Assembly: GCA_011525385.1 (NCBI GenBank)
Contig: WTGF01000064.1
Span: 39,371 to 103,370, forward strand
DNA: 64,000 bases
DNA from: Chloroflexota bacterium
GTDB lineage: Bacteria; Chloroflexota; Anaerolineae; Aggregatilineales; Phototrophicaceae
Reading direction: 5' to 3'
Shown one piece after another: positions 25,866 to 34,881 of the stretch. Position 1 is the stretch's first letter; the number at the start of each line of letters is the position of its first letter. The notes beneath the pieces were generated by a model. That model was not told the origin of the DNA, did not search any database, and worked only from the letters and a program-made list of their open reading frames with translations. The translations under genes and the position numbers were made by a program.

Positions 25866-26963
25866 TCATTTAAGAACGACCATATTGTTACGGTGCAGCA
25901 CCGCGTCGCCGAAGCTGTAACCCAGGATTTCGGCAATTTCGCCAGATTTCTTGCCACAGAGCTGGCGAAGATCTTCGCTCCCGTAATTGCTCAGACCATG
26001 CGCGATTTCACGGCCGTCGGGTGTTACCACCGCCAATGTCGCGCCTCGTTCAAATTCGCCTTCGATCACGCGGATGCCCACCGGCAACAGGCTGGCGCCA
26101 CCTTGCATCAGAACTTTGGCAGCGCCTTCGTCTACCCTCAGCAAGCCCTGCGTTCTGTCTGTAAGCAGCCAGCGTTTGCGACTGTCCGAACGAATCGCGC
26201 TCGCTTCAATATGTGTGCCGATCCCCTCGCCATCGACCAGGCGGATGATCGCTTCGTCTTCGCTGCCGCTGGCGATAATGGTCTTGATACCGCTGCGGCT
26301 GGCGATTCGCGCCGCTTGTAATTTTGTGATCATACCGCCCGTGCCCATGTCGCTGCCGGCGCCTCCAGCCAGTTCGAAAAGCTCCTCCGATACTTCGCTG
26401 ATATTCTGGATCAGCGCCGCCCCCGGATTCTTGCGCGGATCGTCTGTGAATATGCCCGGCTGGTCCGTCAACATGATCAGCAGGTCGGCATCGACCACGC
26501 TGGCGACGAAGGCCGAGAGATTGTCATTGTCCCCGACGCGGATCTCGTCAGTCGCGATGGTGTCGTTTTCGTTGACGATGGGGATGATGCTGTGTTCGAT
26601 CAAGGTACGCAGCGTATCGCGGGCGTTCAGGTAGCGCGTCCGGTGACTGAGGTCGTCGCGCGTCAAGAGAATTTGCGCCACCACCACTTCAAAGATATCG
26701 AAGAGGTCTTTGTAAAGACGCATCAAGTGGCTCTGCCCAACAGCGCTAAGCATTTGCTTGGCCGGCACAGACTTGCCCAAATCGGGAAAGTCGAGTTGTT
26801 CTCGTCCGGCTGTCTGCGCGCCCGAAGAAACCACCACAATCTCGTAACCGCGCTCTTGCAATGCGGCGATCTGTTGCACCAACTCCAGCATGCGCTGACG
26901 GTTGAGCCGCGGGGTGCCCTTGGTCAATACGCTGGAACCCAGTTTGACGACGATCCGTTTCAT
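25866..26963 (-). CDS. proB: Glutamate 5-kinase
   Basis: First step of proline synthesis. The ATG at 26963, behind CTGGAAGGACAAACT, gives 365 aa; a longer open frame exists but starts in unlikely sequence. The amino-acid-kinase fold begins MKRIVVKLGSSVLTKG, followed by VVSSGAQTAGREQL, the INENDTIATDEIRVGDND substrate loop, and TGGMITKLQAA. A C-terminal PUA domain (about 270-355, GLLRVDEGAAKVLMQGGASL) is present, as in the long, feedback-inhibited type of ProB. It heads the proBA pair. Confidence 0.96.
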   Translation of the reverse strand: MKRIVVKLGSSVLTKGTPRLNRQRMLELVQQIAALQERGYEIVVVSSGAQTAGREQLDFPDLGKSVPAKQMLSAVGQSHLMRLYKDLFDIFEVVVAQILLTRDDLSHRTRYLNARDTLRTLIEHSIIPIVNENDTIATDEIRVGDNDNLSAFVASVVDADLLIMLTDQPGIFTDDPRKNPGAALIQNISEVSEELFELAGGAGSDMGTGGMITKLQAARIASRSGIKTIIASGSEDEAIIRLVDGEGIGTHIEASAIRSDSRKRWLLTDRTQGLLRVDEGAAKVLMQGGASLLPVGIRVIEGEFERGATLAVVTPDGREIAHGLSNYGSEDLRQLCGKKSGEIAEILGYSFGDAVLHRNNMVVLK

Positions 26964-27088
26964 AGTTTGTCCTTCCAGCAAGGATTTTATTGCAGGCCAT
27001 CGGGTCTTTGTAGGCTGAAAGACTGTGGTTTGCTCAATTCGAACGTGTCCGCGCGGGGCGGGCGGCAATCCTCGCGCCAGGCCAAAAT

Positions 27089-28225
27089 TCAGCCAGCATC
27101 ATGCAATTGCATGATGTATCCCAGTCGCAATGCCGCTCGGCGTAAAAGCTCCTCGGCATTCTCGAGCGCATCTTCCAGGCGCATCGGCTTGTCGACGATG
27201 GAGAAAGCCGCCTGAATCCCGGCCTCATGCAAAAGGCTATCGTCGATGTTCAAGCCGCCAACCAGGGCGATGGTCGGCACGCCATGTTTCCACGCCAGTT
27301 GCGCCACCCCAACCGGGCCTTTGCCAGCGATCGTCTGGCTGTCCATTTGACCTTCGCCCGTGATGACCAAGGCGCTGTCTTTGAGGCGCTCAAGGAATCG
27401 ATTGTGCGCCAGGACCAGGTCAATCCCGGAAACGATCTCGCATGACAAGAACGCCATCAGACCGGCAGCGAAGGCGCCGGCCGCGCCGCCTCCGCGGACC
27501 ATGCGCAGATCAATCCCCAGTTGCTCGTGGATCACTGTGAAGCAGTGACGCAAGTTTCGTTCCAGCGTACCCACCATCGCCGCGTCCGCCCCTTTTTGCG
27601 GACCGAATATCCGCGCCGCGCCTTTGTCGCCCAGGGTCGGGTTCTCCACATCCGAGGCGATGACGATGTCAACCTCGCGCCAGCGCGGATCCAATCCCGA
27701 TCGATCAATCTGGTTGATGTCTGCCAGACCACCTCCGCCAGCGCGAATATCGTGGCCATCGGCGTCAAGCAGGCGGAGGCCCAGAGCCTGCATACATCCC
27801 ATGCCGCCGTCTACGGTCGCGCTGCCGCCCAAACCGATGATGATCTTCTCAACACGGCGTTCGAGCGCATCGGCCATTAGCTGACCGGTGCCAAAGGTAC
27901 TTGCGACCATGGGATTAAGTTCCCCCGGCTGCAGCAACTCCAGGCCGGAGGCTCTGGCCATTTCGATAACCGCCGTCTTGCCCTCGTCAACCAATCCATA
28001 TTCCGCGGGGATGGGACGCATGAGCGGGTCCTTCACATTCAATGAAATGCGTTCGCCGCCCGCGCTCAAAAAAGCGTCCAGTGTTCCGTTGCCGCCATCC
28101 GCGATGGGAAGTATTTCAAAGCGCGCATCCAAACCGGAACCCTCCAACCCTCGTTGGATGGCGGCGCAGGCTTCGGCAGCGGTCAGACTCTGCTTGAACG
28201 CGCCTGACGCAATCAAGATTTTCAT
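27089..28225 (-). CDS. Glycerate kinase (GlxK/GarK family)
   Basis: Phosphorylates D-glycerate. The 378-aa protein starts with the family signature MKILIASGAFKQSLTAAEAC and ILPIADGGNGTLDAFLSAGG. It continues with the IGLGGSATVDGGMGCMQALG block, VIASDVENPTLGDKGAARIF, and the catalytic-region VITGEGQMDSQTIAGKGPVG. It belongs to the single-domain GarK/GlxK class. It is divergent from the KDPG-aldolase-like gene across a 92-bp gap. Together these could process sugar-acid intermediates to glycerate and pyruvate derivatives, but that pathway is inference from adjacency. Confidence 0.94.
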   Translation of the reverse strand: MKILIASGAFKQSLTAAEACAAIQRGLEGSGLDARFEILPIADGGNGTLDAFLSAGGERISLNVKDPLMRPIPAEYGLVDEGKTAVIEMARASGLELLQPGELNPMVASTFGTGQLMADALERRVEKIIIGLGGSATVDGGMGCMQALGLRLLDADGHDIRAGGGGLADINQIDRSGLDPRWREVDIVIASDVENPTLGDKGAARIFGPQKGADAAMVGTLERNLRHCFTVIHEQLGIDLRMVRGGGAAGAFAAGLMAFLSCEIVSGIDLVLAHNRFLERLKDSALVITGEGQMDSQTIAGKGPVGVAQLAWKHGVPTIALVGGLNIDDSLLHEAGIQAAFSIVDKPMRLEDALENAEELLRRAALRLGYIMQLHDAG

Positions 28226-28317
28226 GCCCTTATTCTTTCATTGGCAAATTTCGCCCTCAACGTTATGATAGCGCGTATTGACATTTGTACGATAGCAGTT
28301 TGCTGGTGAGATAATTG

Positions 28318-28977
28318 ATGAACAGCGACGACGCTCTGCGCGCCATTCAATCTTCTGGTATCGTCGCCGGTATGCGGGGCGCTTTTCCGCCCGACGTCGC
28401 GTTAGGAGTCAGCGACACCTTGATGAGCGAGGGCATCAACGTCTTTGAACTGATGATGAATTCTCAAGAGCCGATCCCCGCCATGCAAGCCCTCAAGGCT
28501 GAATACGGAGAAGATGCCTGTGTGGGCATGGGCACGGTTCTTGACGTCGATACGGCTCATGCGGTGCTGGACGCGGGGGCGGACTTTGTTGTTTCGCCCG
28601 CTTTTCAACCGGATGTCGTGGCGGCGGTGCAATTGCGGGACGTCTTGGTGGGTCCGGGCGTCGCCACGCCCAGCGAAGCCGTGGCTGCCTGGGATATGGG
28701 CGTCAAGTTGCTGAAGCTGTTTCCCATTGGCGCCCTCGGTATCGATTACTACCGCGCGATGTTTGGTCCGCTAAAGCACATGTCCTTCATGTGTAATGGC
28801 GCCATGGACGATCACAACGCGCGCGAATTCATAGGAGCCGGCGCGCTTGCCTGTGGAATGGGCGGCTGGCTGGTCGGTGATGGCGCCTGGTCCAAATCGC
28901 GCTTGCGCAGCCGGGCGCGCATCTTGACGAACGCGGTCGCTTCGGCGCGAGATGGATTGGGGACTGGCGCCTTATGA
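28318..28977 (+). CDS. KDPG/KHG aldolase-like protein
   Basis: A class I TIM-barrel aldolase of 219 aa, with start ATG at 28318; a TTG three bases earlier is also in frame. The Schiff-base lysine is K133 in GVKLLKLFPIG and the general-base glutamate is E44 in NVFELMMN, both at the E. coli Eda positions. The residue that is usually Arg49 in KDPG aldolase is Asn48 here, and the phosphate-binding end reads CGMGGWLVG. The chemistry is probably retained but the substrate may differ from KDPG. It is not next to an Edd dehydratase. Confidence 0.8.
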   Translation: MNSDDALRAIQSSGIVAGMRGAFPPDVALGVSDTLMSEGINVFELMMNSQEPIPAMQALKAEYGEDACVGMGTVLDVDTAHAVLDAGADFVVSPAFQPDVVAAVQLRDVLVGPGVATPSEAVAAWDMGVKLLKLFPIGALGIDYYRAMFGPLKHMSFMCNGAMDDHNAREFIGAGALACGMGGWLVGDGAWSKSRLRSRARILTNAVASARDGLGTGAL

Positions 28978-29192
28978 CAGGTTTCATGTTCATCGATCAA
29001 GTTGTTCGGATCGTCGCTCTATAAGCGCAGCAGGTTTAGCCCGGTCATCTGAGCGCGCTAATCCTTTCCAAAGCCGCTCGGCGCATCATCGGCGAATTTG
29101 GGTTACCGCGCTCACACAAAACAATAAACCTGCTCGGCTACCGCAAATCGCGGTCTATTGAAAGAAGATATACAGGACAATTGAAAGAGGCT

Positions 29193-32066
29193 ATGACAGG
29201 GACTGACGCCAATCTGCCACCGCTACGCGCCCCAGCAAAGAAGCACGGGGGCGGATGCTGGCTAGTGGCATTCGCGTCAGTCGTTATAGCTACCCTTCTG
29301 CTGATTATTGGCTTGCTGCTGCCCCCTTTCAATCTGCCCGACCGACTATTCGCCTTGCAATACACATCGCTTGATGTCGAGAATCCCGAATTGGCGCTGG
29401 GGTCTGATTTCTCGGTCCGTATACCAGGCGATTCAAGCGCCGCCGATATCGCGATAAGGGTCTCCACTTTGCCATGGACAGCAGATGAAACCGACGCGGG
29501 GGACCCATCCGTCAAACTGGCGCGAGACAATCTTCCAGCCTATCTTGCCCCGCAAAGCCCGCTCTATGTTCTTGAGGGTCGTGGCGACTTGCCGGAGCAA
29601 CTGCGCTTCTCGTTTGCCCAGCCAGCGAATGTATCGGATGCGAATGTACTTTCTCTGTACGGCTGGGACGGCCGAAACTGGCGCTTTGTACCGTCAGAAC
29701 AATCACAGGCGCAAAAATCGGGCAGCGAATTGCGCGGCGTAGCGAGTTTCGCGCCGGGCGCGATTGCGGTTTTCCAAACGATCGCCGCTCCTCCGATTCT
29801 GATGATTTCGCAAGAGACAACGCAAGAGCTTGATCCAGACGTAGCTGCCCTGGCAACGATCGTAAGTCCGGCGGGATTGCGTCCAACGCGCCAAGGCGGC
29901 TTGACCGGCAGGCTCGCTCCTGGCGGCGACGCGGAGTCGGATTATCTCTACATGCCGGTGATTCGCAACTTTGACGATCCCCGCGCCACCGATCCCGCCG
30001 CGATCGACCGCCTGATCAGTGACGACATTGCTCGGGATGCGCACGTCTCACAAATATCAAGCATGGTCGCCTCCAATGGTTTCCATGGTATCGTCATTGA
30101 CTATCGCGAATTGTATCCGGAGGCCCGTCAATACTTCAGTCGCTTCATCGACCAATTGAGTTCAGAATTGCGCGAACAGGGCCTGCTGCTAGGCATAGTA
30201 GTGCCTGCCCACAGTGCAAGCGCGGGCGAAGCTGATGCCTATGACTGGCGCGCGCTGGGCGCAGCCGTCGACATTTTCAAGCTTGATGTCAGCATTGCTC
30301 CGGGCGATCACGGCGCCGGCGACGACCAACTGGTCACGAGATTGCTCCGCCGCGCTGTCGACCGAGTCGATCGCTACAAGATCCTGCTTGGGCTCGGGGC
30401 GCAGAACTTGCGCGAGCATGAAGGAGCTTTTGCGCGCATCGGCTTCGCCGAAGCTCTGTCAGGACTTGGCGATGTGACTCTGGACGCCGAATCTGTCAGC
30501 GAGACCGGCTCCGTTGAGCCCGGTACATTTATCCGCGCATCGCTCAATGGACTCAGCGTGATGCCCGGCCATGACGATTCCTTTGGCGCAGGCTATCTGG
30601 ATTATCTGACCGCAACTGATGGATCCACGACGCGCATCTGGGTGACCGACGGAGCGGCTCTGAGCAAGCGTCTCAATCAGACATTGCCATTCGGGCTGGC
30701 CGGGGTCGCCATTGATGATTTGTTATCGGACGATTTATTCCCCGGTTTGCTTCAGGCTGTTCGTGCCTATCTGGCTCAACTGCCGCCGCCGAATACCCCG
30801 GGAGGATGGTCCCTGCGCTGGTCTATCGCCCGACAAGACAGTCTTGTCGATGAAGCCATCACCCGCTTGAATGAGGACTTTGTCCTGACCTTGGTCGCGC
30901 CGGAAGGAAACTATGCGATTAACGCGGCGGTGATCAATAGCGAAGGCGAAAGCATAAGCCAGCGCGCCGGCGCTGCGCTGCCGCTTTTTGCAGCTACTCC
31001 AACAGCAACGCCGACGCCCACACCGACGCCTGCGCCTTCACCAACCCCGCCGCCGGCGCCGGTCGTTGTGGCGCCGGTCGCGAACGAGGGCGCCGTCAGC
31101 GCGCCGAGTGACAACTTCGCGGCAGTCGTGCCGCCGGCTGGCAGCATTAACATCGAGATCGGCGGACACGTCACGAGCGCGGGCAGTCAGCGCGCGATTG
31201 GGGCGATGCGGGCCGCCGGCATGACCTGGATGAAGATTCAAGCGCGTTTCGACTGGCGCAGTCCGCCGGATATGGGACGCGAAATACGCAGCGCGCATGA
31301 CAATGGCTTCAAGATCCTGGTCGGCACTGTGGGCAGACCGAATGAACTGGAGGGGGGCGGACAGAGCTACGTCGATTCCTACACGGACTGGTTGGCTCGC
31401 ATCGCCGGGCAAGGCGCCGACGCCATCGAAGTGTGGAACGAGCCCAACCTTGACCGCGAATGGCCCCGCGGCCAGATCAGCGGAGCGGATTATGCCCGGA
31501 TGCTGGCGGGGGCTTGGCAGAAGATCAAGGCCGCGAACCCCGGGACCCTGGTGATAAGCGCTGCGCCCGCGCCAACCGGGGTTTCAGATCGTCCCGACCA
31601 AGTTATGCCGGACAATCGCTGGCTGCGCGAAATGGTTGATGGCGGCGGCTTGGATTACCTCGATTGCGTCGGCGCACACTACAACGAAGGCATTGTCCCG
31701 CCGAGCCAGACCCGCGGCGATCCCCGCGGCGATAATTACTACACCCGTTATTTCTACGGCATGTTGAACGGCTATATCAGCATCACCCGGCGGCCCATTT
31801 GCTTTACCGAGCTCGGCTATTTGACAGCCGACGGCTATCCCGCACTTTCGGATTATTTTAGTTGGGCGGATAATGTAACCGTACAACAGCAGGCAGCTTG
31901 GTTGGCAGAAGCTGCGGCGCTGGCATCGCGCAGCGGGCAGGTGCGCCTGTTCATCGTCTGGAATGTGGATTTCACCCACTACGGCGCGGATCCGCAAGCG
32001 GGATACGCGATCGTCAGGCCGGACGGCTCGTGCCCTGCCTGCGACGCCTTGGCAAGGGCGCGCTGA
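29193..32066 (+). CDS. Membrane-anchored protein with GH18-like and GH39-like barrels
   Basis: A 957-aa protein; ATG 29193 lies two bases after AGAGG, and a TTG at 29181 is an alternative. One transmembrane segment (about 24-46, WLVAFASVVIATLLLIIGLL) is followed by a beta-rich region. Next is a GH18/YaaH-like barrel (about 250-530) with GFHGIVIDYRELYP in place of the DxxDxDxE strand. A Thr/Pro/Ala linker (about 605-635) leads to a clan-A barrel (about 655-957). In it, AIEVWNEPNLDREWP holds the acid/base Glu and ICFTELGYLT a candidate nucleophile Glu. It is the first of three consecutive proteins with the second kind of barrel. Likely extracytoplasmic glycan binding or hydrolysis. Confidence 0.75.
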   Translation: MTGTDANLPPLRAPAKKHGGGCWLVAFASVVIATLLLIIGLLLPPFNLPDRLFALQYTSLDVENPELALGSDFSVRIPGDSSAADIAIRVSTLPWTADETDAGDPSVKLARDNLPAYLAPQSPLYVLEGRGDLPEQLRFSFAQPANVSDANVLSLYGWDGRNWRFVPSEQSQAQKSGSELRGVASFAPGAIAVFQTIAAPPILMISQETTQELDPDVAALATIVSPAGLRPTRQGGLTGRLAPGGDAESDYLYMPVIRNFDDPRATDPAAIDRLISDDIARDAHVSQISSMVASNGFHGIVIDYRELYPEARQYFSRFIDQLSSELREQGLLLGIVVPAHSASAGEADAYDWRALGAAVDIFKLDVSIAPGDHGAGDDQLVTRLLRRAVDRVDRYKILLGLGAQNLREHEGAFARIGFAEALSGLGDVTLDAESVSETGSVEPGTFIRASLNGLSVMPGHDDSFGAGYLDYLTATDGSTTRIWVTDGAALSKRLNQTLPFGLAGVAIDDLLSDDLFPGLLQAVRAYLAQLPPPNTPGGWSLRWSIARQDSLVDEAITRLNEDFVLTLVAPEGNYAINAAVINSEGESISQRAGAALPLFAATPTATPTPTPTPAPSPTPPPAPVVVAPVANEGAVSAPSDNFAAVVPPAGSINIEIGGHVTSAGSQRAIGAMRAAGMTWMKIQARFDWRSPPDMGREIRSAHDNGFKILVGTVGRPNELEGGGQSYVDSYTDWLARIAGQGADAIEVWNEPNLDREWPRGQISGADYARMLAGAWQKIKAANPGTLVISAAPAPTGVSDRPDQVMPDNRWLREMVDGGGLDYLDCVGAHYNEGIVPPSQTRGDPRGDNYYTRYFYGMLNGYISITRRPICFTELGYLTADGYPALSDYFSWADNVTVQQQAAWLAEAAALASRSGQVRLFIVWNVDFTHYGADPQAGYAIVRPDGSCPACDALARAR

Positions 32067-32161
32067 TCGTTTGGCGCATAAAGAACCATGGCGGTGTACG
32101 CATTGCCCTTCGTGAAGGCTGACCATCGGTAACCTTGGATATATGCGACAAGGAGCCTGAT

Positions 32162-33604
32162 ATGGTAACCAAAACCGTATACAAGCAGATTCGCGGCTTT
32201 GTCGCCATATGGCTCTCAATTACTTTTGTCATGGGCTTGTCCACCTTTCTCGCAATCTACTTCACATACAATCCCTCCGCTGTGGATCCCGGTTCAAGCA
32301 ACCCATTGCCCCTTGGAACACTGGGGCAAGAGACTCCGGAAGAAGCGCCGGCGCCGGTCGTTGTACTGCCAAGCGTGACGCCGGAACCAACATCAAGTCC
32401 TACATCTGTCACGCAGGAACCAACCGTACCTGTCATGGCCTACGAAGCGACTGACATTCCGACGCTCACCAATACACCGGAACCGAGCCCGACGCCGACG
32501 CTGCTACCGGTAGCCGATGCGCGCTATCAGGTCGGCATTCAGGTCGAGCATGTGCCCGACTTAAATCCCGACAATCAGGACGCCTGGTACAGTTCGGTTG
32601 CCAGCGATCTGGGAATAACCTGGGTCAAGCATCAAGTCCGCTGGGAACTTATGGAACCGGAGCAGGGGAAGATCGACTGGAGCGCGCTTGATTTGGTTAT
32701 GCCCAGCGCAGAAAAATTTGCTATCAAGCTGTTGCTTTCCGTTGTGACCGCTCCCGATTGGGCACGCGAGCCCGGGGTTATTCTGGAGCGACACGGTCCA
32801 CCGGCCGATCCGCAAGTTTATGCCGATTTTGTCGCCGCGATCCTCAAGCGCTATCCGCGCAGAATACATGCCATTGAAATCTGGAACGAACAAAACATCG
32901 ACCGGGAATGGACCTCGGTCAAGGGTTTGAACGCGGCAGATTATGTCAAGCTTTTGCAAACCTCCTACGAGACCATCAAAGCCATGGAACCCGGTATCAT
33001 CGTTATCAGCGGCGCGCTTTCCCCAACGGGCATCAATGATGGAGTCGGGGCCTATGACGATTTCAACTATATGGATCAGCTAATCGATGCCGGTATGCTG
33101 GATTGGACGGATTGCGTCGGCGCCCATCACAACGGTTATAACATCGGTCCCGATTATCGCTATAACGAGATTCCGGACGATCCGAACGCCTCCTTCCGTG
33201 GTCCTTTCGACAACCCGCATCATAGCTGGAGCTTCCGCAGCACCTTGGAAGGTTACGCCAATCGCATCCGGGCAGCCGGCAAAGATATCAAACTTTGCGT
33301 GACCGAATTCGGCTGGCCCTCTGCCGAAGATCTGGAAGGCGTGCGCGCAGGCTTTGACTTCGCTTACGACAATACCTTGGAAGAGCAGGCGGAGTGGATC
33401 CCGCAGGCCATGTCCAATATGGCGGACTGGGACTTCGTCTGGCTGGCTTTCATTTGGAACTTCAACTACGGTCCGCAAGCGGGCTGGGCGGTCGATAACG
33501 ACAATGTTCCCTATTCGCTGATTGGGCCCGGATTCAACTTCCGACCAGCGTACGATGCCATCCGCGCCTGGCAAAGGGATTACCGGGCGCGAACGAGATC
33601 ATAA
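32162..33604 (+). CDS. Membrane-anchored GH39-like clan-A glycoside hydrolase
   Basis: The ATG at 32162 follows ACAAGGAGCCTGAT, giving 480 aa; an in-frame ATG 27 nt earlier lacks such a site. One N-terminal membrane segment (about 14-38) is followed by a Pro/Thr-rich linker (about 45-125) and a TIM-barrel domain. The acid/base motif is HAIEIWNEQNIDREW, with NEQN in place of the usual NEPN, and the probable nucleophile lies in LCVTEFGWPSAED. It lies 95 nt after the larger protein and is followed after one base by its second paralog. Substrate unknown; extracytoplasmic location is inferred from the anchor. Confidence 0.78.
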   Translation: MVTKTVYKQIRGFVAIWLSITFVMGLSTFLAIYFTYNPSAVDPGSSNPLPLGTLGQETPEEAPAPVVVLPSVTPEPTSSPTSVTQEPTVPVMAYEATDIPTLTNTPEPSPTPTLLPVADARYQVGIQVEHVPDLNPDNQDAWYSSVASDLGITWVKHQVRWELMEPEQGKIDWSALDLVMPSAEKFAIKLLLSVVTAPDWAREPGVILERHGPPADPQVYADFVAAILKRYPRRIHAIEIWNEQNIDREWTSVKGLNAADYVKLLQTSYETIKAMEPGIIVISGALSPTGINDGVGAYDDFNYMDQLIDAGMLDWTDCVGAHHNGYNIGPDYRYNEIPDDPNASFRGPFDNPHHSWSFRSTLEGYANRIRAAGKDIKLCVTEFGWPSAEDLEGVRAGFDFAYDNTLEEQAEWIPQAMSNMADWDFVWLAFIWNFNYGPQAGWAVDNDNVPYSLIGPGFNFRPAYDAIRAWQRDYRARTRS

Positions 33605-33605
33605 G

Positions 33606-34823
33606 ATGCCCAACATCCTTGCGCGGGGGGTTCGCGCCTATTTGCTAGCGCTGGCGGCTGTAGTCGTTGCCGGCGCCGGTGTCTGGATAGGGACCCGTCC
33701 GGAACAAGATCCTTTCATGGCAAGCGCGATAGTGGATCCGCCTTTTCCGTCGCTGACCTACGGCATACAGACCTTTCTCTGGTGGAACGAGCCGCAGCGT
33801 GGCTTGCATCTCCATTTAGTCAGATTGATGTCCTTCAACCATGCCAAACAAACCTTCGCCTGGAGCGACTTGGAACCTCACAAAGGTCAGTGGATTTGGG
33901 AACACTCCGATCGCATTGTGGAGTCGACCGAAGATCGCGGACTGCAATTGGTCGCGCGCTTGGGGAAAGTCCCCGACTGGGCTCGCGCGGGATCGGCCGA
34001 TCCCGATGCGCACGACTCGCCGCCGGCGGACCTTACAAGCTGGGCCAACTTCTGTTCCGCTGTTGCCCAACGCTATCGCGGCCGAATTTCGGCCTACCAG
34101 ATCTGGAATGAACCGAACCTCGGTCGCGAATGGGGGAATACCCGGCCCGATGCGGCGGCCTACGTCGAGTTGCTTGGGGCTTGCAGCCGCGCGATCCGGC
34201 AAGCGGACTCGGATGCCATATTGATCTCGGCGGGTTTGTCGCCGACCGGCACCAACGACGAGCGAGCCACGCCCGATGACGTCTTTCTCGATCACATGTA
34301 CCGTAACGATTTCCAGCAATTCATTGATGTCGTCGGCGCGCATGCCCCAGGTTACGCCCCGCCCGAGATCGGTCCTGACGACCAAGAGGCTAAAGCGCGC
34401 TGGTTTACCTTTCGGCGGGTAGAAGATTTGCGAAAGATCATGTTGCGGTACAATGATGGTGCGCGTCAAATGGCAATTATGGAATTCGGTTACACTACCG
34501 ATACGCGTAACCCGGATTACGCTTGGTTCGGCGTTACCGAACAGCAGCAGGCGGACTATTTGGAGCGGGCCTATGAGTACGCTATTGCCAACTGGCGCCC
34601 GTGGATCGGCTTGATGACGCTGATTTACATGCCGGATCTGACCTGGCTGCCGAGCGACGAAGAATACTGGTGGTCTGTCCTGGATCCTGCAAGTGGCGCG
34701 CCGCGCGAGGCCTATATCAAGCTGGCGAACATGCGCAAAGTCTGTGGAGAACACATTATTGCGCAACGCCCAGCCGATGGACCAGTGGCTCTAGGCGAAG
34801 AAATCGCTCCAGTCTGTCCGTAA
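33606..34823 (+). CDS. Membrane-anchored GH39-like clan-A glycoside hydrolase
   Basis: The ATG at 33606 comes one base after the preceding stop, giving 405 aa. The frame is open earlier but overlaps the upstream gene. It has an N-terminal anchor (AYLLALAAVVVAGAGVWIG) without a long linker, then a barrel with WSDLEPHKGQWIWEHSD, AYQIWNEPNLGREWG (acid/base Glu) and MAIMEFGYTTD (nucleophile candidate). It is the shortest of the three neighbours and has the same fold. The very tight spacing indicates translational coupling with the preceding hydrolase. Confidence 0.78.
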   Translation: MPNILARGVRAYLLALAAVVVAGAGVWIGTRPEQDPFMASAIVDPPFPSLTYGIQTFLWWNEPQRGLHLHLVRLMSFNHAKQTFAWSDLEPHKGQWIWEHSDRIVESTEDRGLQLVARLGKVPDWARAGSADPDAHDSPPADLTSWANFCSAVAQRYRGRISAYQIWNEPNLGREWGNTRPDAAAYVELLGACSRAIRQADSDAILISAGLSPTGTNDERATPDDVFLDHMYRNDFQQFIDVVGAHAPGYAPPEIGPDDQEAKARWFTFRRVEDLRKIMLRYNDGARQMAIMEFGYTTDTRNPDYAWFGVTEQQQADYLERAYEYAIANWRPWIGLMTLIYMPDLTWLPSDEEYWWSVLDPASGAPREAYIKLANMRKVCGEHIIAQRPADGPVALGEEIAPVCP

Positions 34824-34881
34824 CGGACGGCTTTCGCCCTCATCCAGATAACGCAGAAAGCTAGGTCGCTAGGGAAGTCTC

